Made by a program: the position numbers and the translations under genes. Under the pieces are notes generated by a model. That model was not told where the DNA came from. It was given only the letters and a program-made list of their open reading frames with translations, and made no database searches. Source: an uncultured Myxococcales bacterium (GTDB taxonomy: Bacteria > Myxococcota_A > UBA9042). Taken from it: a stretch of DNA of 64,000 nucleotides. Shown one piece after another: positions 8,441-18,357 of the stretch; the first letter of the stretch is position 1, and each line of letters begins with the position of its first letter. The stretch spans positions 24,375-88,374 of the forward strand of contig CAIMEY010000065.1 of NCBI GenBank assembly GCA_903840165.1, read 5' to 3'.

Positions 8441-11314
8441 ATGGTCCCAAGCTGCAAGCGGAAAAAAAGCATTCACTTCATGCTGTTCTCTGCGTGGATA
8501 CCCCTGCAGCGGTGGCAACTCTTGGTGTGCGCGGCCCCGCTGCTGGCCTGGGGTCTGCTGTGGCCAGTCTGTTGTCTGGGGCAGTCGGTACCTGCCTTTG
8601 ACGACCACACGCGCAGGAATTTCCAAACAACTCAAGAGTTTAGCGATTTCGCCCGTGAAGGCGGCGAGCCTGCAGCCGTCAAGTTTGTCCTGCCCTTCTT
8701 CTCCGGCGACGCTGACAATAGGCCCGCACTGGTCAACTGTTTGTTTCTTCAGCCTAGTTTCTATCGGATGCACGACGAGTGGTACTGGTTCTCCTTGCTC
8801 AACGGCCAGTCAGTACCCGGACTGTCCGATAAGCCCCTCCAAGGCAATCACTTTTCCGACATCGCCGCCATCTACGCCGCCTTTGCCCACACCCGCGCCT
8901 TGCCGCTGGGCTTGCGCTGGGTGGAGGAACGCATCTACTCGACGTATTTCTACGATATTTCAGTGGGTCCCATCGATGATCGCATGGTGCCGCGGCAAAT
9001 GGCGGTCGGTACGGTGATCTACCTGCCCCCCGACCCAAAACGCTTGAAATCGCAAGCGCTATGGCTACTCCAGCTCGAAGAAACCGACCCTGCCCGCGAG
9101 GCAGCCCTGCTCCACATCCTGCACCGGGTCGCTCGGGCCCTACCGCCGGATGCGCAACTGCAATGGTTACCGCGCAGTTCGCCGTCCCAGCAAGCCCTGG
9201 CCCAACAGCTGCGCAATCGCGGTGGAGAGCTGCAAAATCGCATTGTTTTCTTTTCGGAAATCGCTGTGCCGGGCCAAGCCCTTGTCTACAACCCCGGTAT
9301 TGCCGCGGGCCACATCAAGATTGTCGCGCCCGGGAGCCTGCACAGCGCCAACCTGCGCAGCGACGATATTGTGATTCTGTCCGAAATCCCTGATGAATTG
9401 CCGCCTGTTGCGGCGATAATAACCACGGTGCCGCAGACGCCCCAGGCCCACCTCAATCTGCTTGCTGTGGCGCGCGGCACGCCCAATGGCTACGTCCAAG
9501 GCATCGACCAGTGGCCAGCGCTCAGGGCCCTGGCGCGTTCGGGGCAGCCCGCGGTGATCGAGCTCGCAGACGGTCATGTCCGCTATCGGGCGATGACAGA
9601 GCAACAGTTTTTTCAGTGGCTTGAACAAGTTAGACCGGTGGAGCCATCGTCCCGCGTCGCAATGATGGCCAATCCCCCGGCGGTGGTCTTGCTCGACAAG
9701 GTAGCCCAAGGAGGCTTGCAGAATGCGCTTTTGGCGATGCATCGCTGGTTGCCAGTCATCGGTGGCAAGGCGGCTGGCTTGCTGGCCCTGCTTGGACAGC
9801 CGAACCTAGCGACACCATACCGGCCTTTAGCTTTGACAACAAATGGTTACGTCAGCCACCTGCAGCCGCTCCAACCGCTTCTGACGGCGCTTTTGACGGA
9901 CCCAGAATTCCTCGCCCCCCGGGCCCGCTTGCTGCTGCTCGAAGGCCAAGCTTCCTTTGACAAGATGGCAGCGCACGACCCGGCGGCTCAGGCTTGGCTG
10001 GCTCTCTTCCGCAAGAGGACGCATGGGCCTGCTGTGACTCGTGTTTTGGCTGAAGGCGGCGTGCAGGCCATCGTCGCCCATCGGCCCTTGCCCGTCTCTT
10101 GGTGGCAGCAGGTTGAACCGATATTAGCCAAACAGTTTGAAGGGTTGTCTGACGACCAGCCCCTTCGCTTTCGCTCCTCGAGCACCGCAGAGGACGTCGA
10201 TGGGTGCAACGCTGCCGGTGTCTACGCTTCTTACTCCGGCTATTTGCACGCCGAACGCGCCAAAACTCCACAATTACGTAGCAAAACCGCAGCGCGCGCC
10301 ATCGCAAAGGTGTGGGCTTCGTTTTGGTCCTATGACGCGTTTGAAGAACGCCAACAGGCTGAAATTGCGCACTTAGACGCGAAGATGGCCATCTTGGTCG
10401 AGCCGGGTTTTCCCGATGCTGTCGAAACCGCCAATGGTGTCGTGCTGTTTGGCCTTGGCATCGGCCCGGACGGCGCGTCGCGCATGGAGATGACCGTCAA
10501 CGTCCAGCCGGGGGCATTGTCCGTCACGAATCCGCCGCCTGGTCAACAGGTTGTGCCGGAAATCGACCGCGTCACGGCCGGGCCGGGGCAAGCGCCGCAG
10601 ATCGAGCGTCTCGGCAACTCGTCGGCCCTGCCCAATGGCCAAGTGGTCAGTGACGCGGAATTACAAAAGGCTTTTGCCGAATTGACAGCCTTCGCCGAGC
10701 CGTGGATGGCGGCCAAAGGCGTGGGCCTCAATCCGGGGCAGAAGCCGCTATCGACCGTCTTAGACTTGGAGTTTCGGCGAGTTGCCCCAGGGTGGCCGGC
10801 GATGACCCAGGGCGCTCCGGATCCGGCGCGGTGGGTGTGGAAGCAGGTTCGCCCCCTGTCCCGTGCGGCGCGGTTGCGGGCCCGCGACGTTGTAGCGCCG
10901 ACGCCCATCGACGTCCTGCAAGCAGCCGTGCGTGCTGCGCGAAAGCATTGCCAAAATGGGCCATTGACTGTGGATCAGGTGCTGGTGTGGACCCATCCCT
11001 CGGCGACGCTACTGCCCTTTGCCCAGGCACCGCTGGTCGTGCAGACCCTGGTTACCTTTGACGCCACGGGGCTGGGCTACCTGCGGGGAGAACGCCTGCA
11101 ACTCGATGCGCGAACAGGTCTTTTGCGCGTGCAGGCTGCTGTGGATGACGCGGCCCACGCCCCTCAAGCCGCCAAGGTTGCCGCTGCCTTGGCTGCAATT
11201 CACGCCCAACCTAGCCAAACGATTGCCCAAGCCCTGGCAGGGGGCGATTGTCGACAAAACGAACTGGTCGCTGCACCGGAAATGGCGCTCCGTGCCCTAT
11301 TTTCGCGCCCCTGA
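8441..11314 (+). CDS. PEP/pyruvate-binding (PPDK N-terminal-like) domain protein with N-terminal signal/TM segment
   Basis: ORF 8117..11314. Start moved to MVPSCKRKKSIHFML at 8441 (AAGGAA upstream). LRFRSSSTAEDVDGCNAAGVYASYSGYL and AIAKVWASFWSYDAFEERQQAEI resemble PPDK_N. Hydrophobic LLVCAAPLLAWGLLWPVCCLG near the N-terminus. Confidence 0.8.
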   Translation: MVPSCKRKKSIHFMLFSAWIPLQRWQLLVCAAPLLAWGLLWPVCCLGQSVPAFDDHTRRNFQTTQEFSDFAREGGEPAAVKFVLPFFSGDADNRPALVNCLFLQPSFYRMHDEWYWFSLLNGQSVPGLSDKPLQGNHFSDIAAIYAAFAHTRALPLGLRWVEERIYSTYFYDISVGPIDDRMVPRQMAVGTVIYLPPDPKRLKSQALWLLQLEETDPAREAALLHILHRVARALPPDAQLQWLPRSSPSQQALAQQLRNRGGELQNRIVFFSEIAVPGQALVYNPGIAAGHIKIVAPGSLHSANLRSDDIVILSEIPDELPPVAAIITTVPQTPQAHLNLLAVARGTPNGYVQGIDQWPALRALARSGQPAVIELADGHVRYRAMTEQQFFQWLEQVRPVEPSSRVAMMANPPAVVLLDKVAQGGLQNALLAMHRWLPVIGGKAAGLLALLGQPNLATPYRPLALTTNGYVSHLQPLQPLLTALLTDPEFLAPRARLLLLEGQASFDKMAAHDPAAQAWLALFRKRTHGPAVTRVLAEGGVQAIVAHRPLPVSWWQQVEPILAKQFEGLSDDQPLRFRSSSTAEDVDGCNAAGVYASYSGYLHAERAKTPQLRSKTAARAIAKVWASFWSYDAFEERQQAEIAHLDAKMAILVEPGFPDAVETANGVVLFGLGIGPDGASRMEMTVNVQPGALSVTNPPPGQQVVPEIDRVTAGPGQAPQIERLGNSSALPNGQVVSDAELQKAFAELTAFAEPWMAAKGVGLNPGQKPLSTVLDLEFRRVAPGWPAMTQGAPDPARWVWKQVRPLSRAARLRARDVVAPTPIDVLQAAVRAARKHCQNGPLTVDQVLVWTHPSATLLPFAQAPLVVQTLVTFDATGLGYLRGERLQLDARTGLLRVQAAVDDAAHAPQAAKVAAALAAIHAQPSQTIAQALAGGDCRQNELVAAPEMALRALFSRP

Positions 11315-11481
11315 TGGCTGTAGTACTGCTATCAAACTGCTCATTCTACATCCGTTCTTTGCCCCCAACCATGCCCAAACAGTCCCTGTGCTCGGTGGCC
11401 GCCGCGGTGGCCATGCGCGATCTTGAGCTTTGACCCGACCCTGCTAGGCTCGGCGGCAGCGACATCCACCGTGGAGCCGAC

Positions 11482-13029
11482 ATGCACGACAGCGCTTTGT
11501 TGCAAGAATCCCTCGCCGGCCTGCCCGCGGACGTGGCCAGCAGCCCCCTGTTCAACGCCGACTTGGCTCCCGTCCCCGCGGCACGGCGCAACTGGTCTAC
11601 CTATAATTTCGCAGCGTTGTGGATCTCCATGGCGCATTGCATCCCCACGTACACGCTGGCCGGCGGCCTGATCGCCAGTGGCATGAACTGGTGGCAGGCC
11701 CTGCTGACCATTGGCCTGGGTAACCTCATCATTTTGGTGCCGATTCTGCTTAACGCCCATCCTGGCACCAAGTACGGCATTCCCTTTCCCGTGTTGGCGC
11801 GCGCCTCTTTCGGCACGGTCGGTGCCAATATCCCAGCTATCTTAAGAGCTTTGGTGGCTTGCGGCTGGTTTGGCATCAACGCCTACATCGGCGGCGAAGC
11901 AGTCAAGGCCTTTGTGGTCAGTTTTTGGCCTGATTTCGCACATTTGGGCGGCGATTTCACCATCATGGGCCTGCCCCTGCCAGATGCGATCACCTTTCTT
12001 GTGTTCTGGTTTGCCAATATTGTGATTATTTACAAGGGCATGAATGCCGTTCGTATCTTTGAAAACTGGGCCGCGCCCATCGTCCTGGTGCTTGCCGCTG
12101 TCCTTTTGGCCTGGGTGGTGGCGCGTGCGGGCGGCGTCGGCCCCTTGCTCGATCGACCGTCAAAGTTCCATAATCTCAGTGAATTCTGGCCCGTCTTTGT
12201 GCCCAAGCTGACGGCGATGGTCGGTTTCTGGTCGACCCTGGCCCTGAACATTCCTGACTTCACTCGCTACGGAAAAGGTCAAAAAGAACAAATGGTTGGC
12301 CAGGCCTTGGGTTTGCCAACGACAATGATCGCTTTTTCCGCCATGGCCTTGGTCATCACCAGTGCTTCGGCCGCCGTGCTGGTCGGCGCGGACGTCAAGG
12401 ACCTGTGGAATCCCGAATTCCTTTTAGGTCAAATGACTTCTGCGACACCCCCTGCCGGTCTTAGTGCCCCGCTGATTGCCAGTGCCGGGGTTCGCGCCCT
12501 GGTGGCGGTTGTGGCGGTGGCCGGCATCTTGATCGCCACCCTCTCGGTCAACATTGCCGCCAATGTCGTGAGTCCTGCCAATGATTTCGCGAATCTAGCC
12601 CCTCGCCTCATCAGTTTTAAGACAGGCGGTTTGATCACCGGGATCATCGGCATCGTCTGTATGCCCTGGAAACTCATGGCCGATGCTTCGACCTACCTGG
12701 ACGGCTGGCTTGGCGGCGTCTCAGCCTTGCTGGGCCCCGTGGCGGGCATCATGGTTGCTGACTATTTCCTCATTCGCCGCACGGAGTTGGACGTCGCTGA
12801 CTTGTACCGGCCCAATGGCCGCTATCCCCGCTTCAATCCCATCGCCATTATCGCCTTGGCGGCGGGCATCGCGCCCAACTTGCCGGGATTTCTCAAGGGA
12901 ATTCATCTATTCAACGATATACCCGCCCTATTTGAACAACTCTACCCTTACGCTTGGTTCACTGGCGTGCCGATTGCGCTGCTGGTCTATGTGGTTGGCT
13001 CCAAACTGACCCGAGCAAAGGCGCTGTAG
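11482..13029 (+). CDS. NCS1-family nucleobase/hydantoin/allantoin:cation symporter
   Basis: NWSTYNFAALWISMAHCIPTYTLAGGLIASGMNWWQALLTIGLGNLIILVPILLNAHPGTKYGIPFPVLARASFG matches the NCS1 (Mhp1/PucI) N-terminal pattern; multiple TM segments. Confidence 0.92.
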   Translation: MHDSALLQESLAGLPADVASSPLFNADLAPVPAARRNWSTYNFAALWISMAHCIPTYTLAGGLIASGMNWWQALLTIGLGNLIILVPILLNAHPGTKYGIPFPVLARASFGTVGANIPAILRALVACGWFGINAYIGGEAVKAFVVSFWPDFAHLGGDFTIMGLPLPDAITFLVFWFANIVIIYKGMNAVRIFENWAAPIVLVLAAVLLAWVVARAGGVGPLLDRPSKFHNLSEFWPVFVPKLTAMVGFWSTLALNIPDFTRYGKGQKEQMVGQALGLPTTMIAFSAMALVITSASAAVLVGADVKDLWNPEFLLGQMTSATPPAGLSAPLIASAGVRALVAVVAVAGILIATLSVNIAANVVSPANDFANLAPRLISFKTGGLITGIIGIVCMPWKLMADASTYLDGWLGGVSALLGPVAGIMVADYFLIRRTELDVADLYRPNGRYPRFNPIAIIALAAGIAPNLPGFLKGIHLFNDIPALFEQLYPYAWFTGVPIALLVYVVGSKLTRAKAL

Positions 13030-13035
13030 TTGCTT

Positions 13036-14649
13036 ATGTTTCTCCCAACCACCCAGACCCATCGCCTGTGGTTACGCCTGCTCTGCATGGCGATCTGCCT
13101 AAGTCCGGCGAGCGCATGGGCGGCGAAAAGCGAAAGCAAAACAGGGGATAAGGCCAGTAAGCATCGATCGGCTCACGGTCCTCAGGTCGATAAGCACGCT
13201 TCCGCTAAGCACAGCGACAAGAGCGGCGACCGCAGCAGCAAGCGCGGAGATTCAGAAAAGTCCCCGAAACAAAAGGGAAAGTCGGTCAAGCAGGACAAGG
13301 CCACTGCGGCCCTGCGCAAATCCTGTGCCAGCGCCAAGAACCGCAGCAGCAAGGCTTGTAAGGCGCTTGTTCAAGCTGATCGCAAGGCGGCTCGCAACGA
13401 GGATAGTGACGCCAAGCACTCAAAAGACAAAGACAATCATGCCAAGAAAGGTGCCGATGCTACCGATGCCAAGGACACCGCCAAGTCGGGCAGTGCGGCC
13501 AAGAGCGGTGCGGGTACTAAGGACAAAGACGGTGCCAAGGACAGCGGCGACGGTCATGATTCAGCCAAGCCCTTGAGTGCCAAGGAGAAAAAACGCCTCG
13601 ATGCCTTGGGCAAGCTCTGCGCCGATAAGAAGCAAAAGAAGTCCGCAAAATGTCAGGCTTATCGCAGCGAGATGCAGCAAAGGACGGCCGCCGCCGAACG
13701 CGTCAAGCTCAAGAAACTATGCGCGCCCAAGGCAAATCGCGGTTCCAAGCAGTGCAAAGATTTTGTGATTGCAGAGAAAAAGCGGCAGCAGGTGATCTCG
13801 ATCTGTGGTCGCAAATACGGGGTTGCCAAGAAGAACGAAAAGATCGCGGCCTTTGCCAAGCGCATGCGTGTCAGCGAAGCAAGGATTCGTGATCTCAATG
13901 AATTGGCCAAGCTCAAGGTGCTCAAGGGTGGAAAGCGCTACTTGGTCTACAAGTCGCCCCATGACGGCGTGACCCTGCAAGGCGGTGAATTACTTGAGGC
14001 AGAATCAGGTATTTACACGTTACAGAGGCCCGAACGTGGCTGGGGCAAACCATTGCTGGTGGCGGCGATCGCCCAGGCGGCCAAGCAAGTACAGGCGCAG
14101 TCTCCGGATTTGCCTTGGCTGGTCGTTGGCGATTTGTCCAAGGAACGCGGAGGCTGTTTGCCGCCGCACAAGTCGCATCGCGGCGGGGTCGATGCCGATA
14201 TTGGTTTTTACTATCGCGGGGCTCACCAGCGTCGGTGGTTGGGTGGCGCCACGCCGGAGACGCTCGATGCTGATCGGACCTGGCAGTTGATCAAGACCCT
14301 GCAGGCAACAGGCAAGCTGGAATTTGTGTTCATGGATCATAGTTTGCACGAAGTGCTCTACCAAGCTGCCTTGCGCGCGGGGGAGACGCCCCAAACGTTG
14401 CAATCGATGATTCAGTGGCCGCGGCCCATCGAGCGGGCCCACGAGACCGTCGTTCGGCACCTGGACGGCCACGACAACCACATGCACGTTCGATTGCGTT
14501 GTCCTGAGAAGGAAGAGTGCAATTTAACAGAGGATATGCGCAACGCCTTGGCTCAAGTGCGCCAGGACAGGATGGGCGGGCCGGTGGCTGAATCGCCGCC
14601 CCAGCGCTGGGTGGGTCGGCCGCAGCGGGCATTGCCGGGGCTACCCTAA
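13036..14649 (+). CDS. Secreted protein with Lys-rich low-complexity region, three Cys-pair repeats, LysM-like segment and C-terminal MepA-like (M74) murein endopeptidase domain
   Basis: LSKERGGCLPPHKSHRGGVDADIGFYYRG...VFMDHSLHEVLYQAAL...ARRHLDGHDNHMHVRLRCP-type MepA motifs (sequence reads VVRHLDGHDNHMHVRLRCP). Signal peptide MFLPTTQTHRLWLRLLCMAICLSPASAWAA. Confidence 0.87.
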   Translation: MFLPTTQTHRLWLRLLCMAICLSPASAWAAKSESKTGDKASKHRSAHGPQVDKHASAKHSDKSGDRSSKRGDSEKSPKQKGKSVKQDKATAALRKSCASAKNRSSKACKALVQADRKAARNEDSDAKHSKDKDNHAKKGADATDAKDTAKSGSAAKSGAGTKDKDGAKDSGDGHDSAKPLSAKEKKRLDALGKLCADKKQKKSAKCQAYRSEMQQRTAAAERVKLKKLCAPKANRGSKQCKDFVIAEKKRQQVISICGRKYGVAKKNEKIAAFAKRMRVSEARIRDLNELAKLKVLKGGKRYLVYKSPHDGVTLQGGELLEAESGIYTLQRPERGWGKPLLVAAIAQAAKQVQAQSPDLPWLVVGDLSKERGGCLPPHKSHRGGVDADIGFYYRGAHQRRWLGGATPETLDADRTWQLIKTLQATGKLEFVFMDHSLHEVLYQAALRAGETPQTLQSMIQWPRPIERAHETVVRHLDGHDNHMHVRLRCPEKEECNLTEDMRNALAQVRQDRMGGPVAESPPQRWVGRPQRALPGLP

Positions 14650-14733
14650 ATGCGGAGCCGCAACGTGGGTAGGCTTGACATGGTTCAGCGGATGACGCAC
14701 CCTACGGCTCGGCTCGCGCGCCGTCCTCTCTAT

Positions 14734-14817
14734 GCCGGAGTGGTGAAATGGTAGACGCGGCGGACTCAAAATCCGTTGGGCTAAATGCCCTTGAGGGTTC
14801 AAGTCCCTCCTCCGGCA
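14734..14817 (+). tRNA. tRNA-Leu (anticodon CAA); 3' CCA not encoded
   Basis: Acceptor GCCGGAG/CTCCGGC; anticodon stem GCGGA/TCCGT with loop CTCAAAA (anticodon CAA); long class II variable arm; T-loop GGTTCAAGTCC. Confidence 0.95.
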
Positions 14818-14821
14818 CCCC

Positions 14822-16300
14822 ATGAAGCAACCGTGGCCCTGCGGTCCACAGACCTGTCGCTCGTCAGCGGACTTTGCGCTGACAGCGGCTGAGGGGCTGT
14901 GGTTGCGATTCGCAGGGAAATTCAATCCGTTCCAAGCAAATGACGCATGTCGTCCTCAACGTCCCGACGCGGTTGACCCTGCGCCCAGGACAGCGTCTCG
15001 CCTTTGCCCTGCGCTCCAGCTTGCCTTGGGGTTGATCATCGGCACGGCTATCCTGCCGCAACCCGGGTTTTCTCAAGAAATACCGGAGGCGATTGCCAGT
15101 GAGCCTGCCGAGCCGGTCTCCACCATTGAGTCCAAGCTCGACGCAGAATTGCGCTTCCGCACGGCAGCTTCGGGTGGAATTACGGCGCCTGCGCCTGGAC
15201 AAGATGATTGGCGGCGCGGGGCTTCGGACCGGGTGCGCTTGGGCGCTCAACTACGCCGGCAAAATATCTCTAGTTACGTGCAGTTGCAGCAGTCCGGCGC
15301 TTTGGGTGACGCCGGGCCCGGCGATCAGCCTTTGCAGTTCGGAATGCAGCAAGGCTTTGTTCGCGTTGAGGAAGCGGGTCTGCGCGGTCTGCGCGTTGAC
15401 TTTGGCCGCATGGCGCTGGAGTACGGCAGCGCGCGGATGATTGGTCGCTACGATTTTCACGAAACAGGTAATGCTTTCGATGGATTGCGTGCCCATCAGA
15501 CAGTAGGAGACTACCTCGATGCGGACGTGCTGGCGGTCAAGATTCGCCGCAACAGTGCCCATCCCGATAAAGGTCGCAACTTATTTGGGCTTTATGCCAC
15601 CGCGCGCCCGACCAGTCGTGTGACGGCGGATCTCTATTTGCTGTACCTTAGCGACACTACGGAGACGGCCCAATCTCATGATATTACAATGGGGTCTCGA
15701 ATCGAATTTCGCCCTTGGTCCTTCCTGACGGCCGAAGCCGAATTGGCGGCGCAGATCGGCGGCGAGCAACTCGCTGACCACGCCCAAGCCCGCGACCATT
15801 TGGCATTGGCCATGGCAGGGTCGTTGCAGTTGGACGCTTCCAAATGGATTCCACTGTATGGACGGGCATTTAGCCACATGTACAGCGGCGACGAGTTGGC
15901 CCATCCGAATGTTTCCAGCCGCTGGCATCCGCTCTATCCCTCTCTCGATGAAATTGTTGGATTTTTGCAGATCTTTGCCCAGGCTAACCTCACCCAAGTG
16001 GGGGGAACGTTGGGATGGAAGCCGGTTGAAAAAATAGATATTTCCTTAGATGGGCGGCAGTCCTACGCGCGAACGGGAACGACGCTTCCGGGCTTTGCGG
16101 GCCAAATCCTACCCGGCGACGGCGCTTGGGTGCGCCTAGGTGCTGAATTAGACTTGAGAATTCGCTGGTCCCTTCGCCCTTGGTCTCAGCTGCTTCTGGT
16201 CGGTGGATCCTTCGCCCCCAGCCAAGACGTGAAGTCCAACCTGTTGAATCAAGGAAGAAATATCAGTCAAGTCCTGTTGCAATGGACAACACGATTCTGA
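14822..16300 (+). CDS. Outer-membrane beta-barrel protein, alginate-export (AlgE)-like
   Basis: RLGAQLRRQNISSYVQLQQSG..., VDFGRMALEYGSARMIGRYDFHETGNAFDGLRAHQ, alternating beta-strand pattern and C-terminal VLLQWTTRF. N-terminus uncertain: the first ATG is 4 nt after the tRNA. Confidence 0.72.
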   Translation: MKQPWPCGPQTCRSSADFALTAAEGLWLRFAGKFNPFQANDACRPQRPDAVDPAPRTASRLCPALQLALGLIIGTAILPQPGFSQEIPEAIASEPAEPVSTIESKLDAELRFRTAASGGITAPAPGQDDWRRGASDRVRLGAQLRRQNISSYVQLQQSGALGDAGPGDQPLQFGMQQGFVRVEEAGLRGLRVDFGRMALEYGSARMIGRYDFHETGNAFDGLRAHQTVGDYLDADVLAVKIRRNSAHPDKGRNLFGLYATARPTSRVTADLYLLYLSDTTETAQSHDITMGSRIEFRPWSFLTAEAELAAQIGGEQLADHAQARDHLALAMAGSLQLDASKWIPLYGRAFSHMYSGDELAHPNVSSRWHPLYPSLDEIVGFLQIFAQANLTQVGGTLGWKPVEKIDISLDGRQSYARTGTTLPGFAGQILPGDGAWVRLGAELDLRIRWSLRPWSQLLLVGGSFAPSQDVKSNLLNQGRNISQVLLQWTTRF

Positions 16301-16394
16301 CCCGGGTACACTTGACAGTTGCCCTGTCCCTTCGTTCTGCCCCGTTTTTTTGCTATTAGCCCTTGTTTCTCAATCGGAATCCCAGGAGCACCCG

Positions 16395-17618
16395 ATGCAA
16401 GTCGTTCACGCCGCGCGCAGCGATGTCGGCCTCGTTCGCCACAACAATGAGGATTCGTTGCTGGTCGATCCGGCCCTGCAGCTGTTCCTGGTCTGTGACG
16501 GTGTCGGCGGTCGCGAGGGCGGCGAGGAGGCCAGTCGCATTGCGACCGAGGCGATCGGCCTAGCCCTGACCGAGTCGCGAAAGATCATCTTTGATTTCGC
16601 GGAGAATCGCGGAAGTATCACCCGCCGCGACGTCGGCCATGTCCTTGAGCAGGCGATCAGCAGTGCCAGCGGGCAGATTCGCCAGCACGCCATGCGCACA
16701 GAAGGCTTGGCCGGCATGGCAACCACGGTCGTGGCCCTACTTGTGACAGGAAATCATGCCTTTGTCGCCCATGTCGGCGATTCGCGCTGCTACTTGGCGC
16801 GCAATGGCGTCCTGCACCCGCTGACCGAAGATCATAGCATGATCAACGATTTGCGTCGCCGTGGCCGGGATACCCAAGGCGCTGTGACTGCCGCCTACCA
16901 TGAGGCCCTGACCCGTGCCCTGGGTGTGCTGGACACTGCGCGCGTCGATCTGCTTGATTTGGAACTGATTCCTGGCGATCGGTTCGTGCTTTGCTCAGAC
17001 GGCGTTCACGGCGTGCTGGGTGAAGACGCCATGCAGCAATGCGTGCCTCGCGGGGATGTTCGCCAAGTTGTTGAGGATTTGATCGAAGGTACTCTGCAGC
17101 GCGGGGCTCCGGACAATGCCACAGCCATTGTCGTCGAAGTGGTGGATGATGCTGCTGCGGAGCGAGCGACCCGCGTTCGTCGGCGCCTCGAGGCCTTGCA
17201 GGGCGTTTCGATGTTCCGCTACCTGCCCTACGCCGACCTGATTCGCGTGGCGGGCGTCGCCAAGGAGAAGCAACTGCCTGCTGGGACAGAAGTTTTTCAA
17301 GAAGGCGCTTACGGCGAGAGCCTGTACATCATCCTTGACGGCGTCGCGGCCGTGGTCAAGGCAGACGTGGAAATAGCTACGCTGCAACCTGGCGCTCATT
17401 TTGGTGAAATGTCGCTCATTGAGCGCGTGCCCCGTAGCGCCACCATCCGCGCCAAGAGCGAGATGAGCGTGCTGATGATTGAACGCGATGCCTTTTTTGG
17501 CCTGCTCGCCGAAGAACAGGCCGCGGTCAAGCTGCTGTGGGGCCTAGTGCGGATGCTCAATGCCCGTTTGCGCACCACCAGCGATGAACTGACCTTGCTC
17601 AAGTCCAATCACCACTGA
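16395..17618 (+). CDS. PP2C-family Ser/Thr phosphatase fused to a C-terminal cyclic-nucleotide-binding (CRP-like) domain
   Basis: DVGLVRHNNEDSLLVD, VCDGVGGREGGEEAS, VAHVGDSRCYLARNG, LCSDGVHGVL, GAPDNATAIVV (PP2C), then LPAGTEVFQEGAYGESLYIILDGVAAVVK...PGAHFGEMSLIERVPRSATIRA (cNBD). AGGAGC before ATG 16395. Confidence 0.93.
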   Translation: MQVVHAARSDVGLVRHNNEDSLLVDPALQLFLVCDGVGGREGGEEASRIATEAIGLALTESRKIIFDFAENRGSITRRDVGHVLEQAISSASGQIRQHAMRTEGLAGMATTVVALLVTGNHAFVAHVGDSRCYLARNGVLHPLTEDHSMINDLRRRGRDTQGAVTAAYHEALTRALGVLDTARVDLLDLELIPGDRFVLCSDGVHGVLGEDAMQQCVPRGDVRQVVEDLIEGTLQRGAPDNATAIVVEVVDDAAAERATRVRRRLEALQGVSMFRYLPYADLIRVAGVAKEKQLPAGTEVFQEGAYGESLYIILDGVAAVVKADVEIATLQPGAHFGEMSLIERVPRSATIRAKSEMSVLMIERDAFFGLLAEEQAAVKLLWGLVRMLNARLRTTSDELTLLKSNHH

Positions 17619-17637
17619 GAACAGGTTGAAAAGTCTA

Positions 17638-18357
17638 ATGAATCTAAGCCGAATATCGTGTGCCCTAGCTGCCGGGCTGCTACTAGCCTGCACCCCGCCG
17701 GAACCGCCGCCGCCGCGTCCACCGCACCCAAAGGCGGCTGCTGCTGCGGAACCGCCTGTTGCGCCAGAGGATCCCCAGGCAAAGTTGGCCGCGCGCAAAG
17801 ATGGCCTCACCGGTGGTCAACTGGTGTTTGAGGACCACTTTGACCGCGCCGAACCTGCTGAAAACTGGACAGTTGGTCATCCGGGCGAGTGGACCATTGA
17901 GGATGGGTGGCTTCATGCCCACGTCGTCGCCAATCCCGATGAGCGCAACGCCGGCGTGTGGTTGACGCGGCCCTTGCCGGAAAAGACGCGCATCACCTTC
18001 AAGGCCATGTCTAAGTCCGCGTCCGGCGACACAAAATGCGAAGTCTTCGGCGAGTTGCCCAAGCACGAATCGGGCTACAGTGTGATCTTCGGCGGTTGGA
18101 ACAACACGATCAACACGATCACGCGCAAGGGCGAGCACGAGCAGAAGCGCGTGGTCCAGTCCGATCCGCCTAAGGTTGTGCCAGGGCGCGTGTATACGTG
18201 GACGGTGGTCCGCACGGACGACGTGGTTCGCTGGTACATCGACGGTAAGTTCATGTTGGCTTACGCGGACTCTGAGGCTGTCAAAGGTCACGCCTTTGGT
18301 TTCAACAACTGGGCTTCGGACGTGCGCTTTGACGACCTGCAGGTCTTTGCCCTGTAG
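17638..18357 (+). CDS. Lipoprotein with ConA/LamG-like (DUF1961/3-keto-disaccharide-hydrolase-like) domain
   Basis: Lipobox GLLLACTPPEPPPPRPP; VFEDHFDRAEPAENWTVGHPGEWTIEDGWLHA...VRTDDVVRWYIDGKFMLAYADS. Confidence 0.72.
   Translation: MNLSRISCALAAGLLLACTPPEPPPPRPPHPKAAAAAEPPVAPEDPQAKLAARKDGLTGGQLVFEDHFDRAEPAENWTVGHPGEWTIEDGWLHAHVVANPDERNAGVWLTRPLPEKTRITFKAMSKSASGDTKCEVFGELPKHESGYSVIFGGWNNTINTITRKGEHEQKRVVQSDPPKVVPGRVYTWTVVRTDDVVRWYIDGKFMLAYADSEAVKGHAFGFNNWASDVRFDDLQVFAL

Noticed and set aside
14641-14925. 94-aa minus-strand ORF containing RRDLNPQGHLAQRILSPPRLPFHHSG
   Set aside because: Typical spurious ORF from reading a tRNA-Leu gene in antisense; overlaps the tRNA at 14734-14817.
16312-16356. 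TTGACA (16312-16317) as a promoter for the PP2C-cNBD gene
   Set aside because: The nearest -10-like hexamer (TGCTAT) is about 33 nt away, too far for a sigma-70 promoter.
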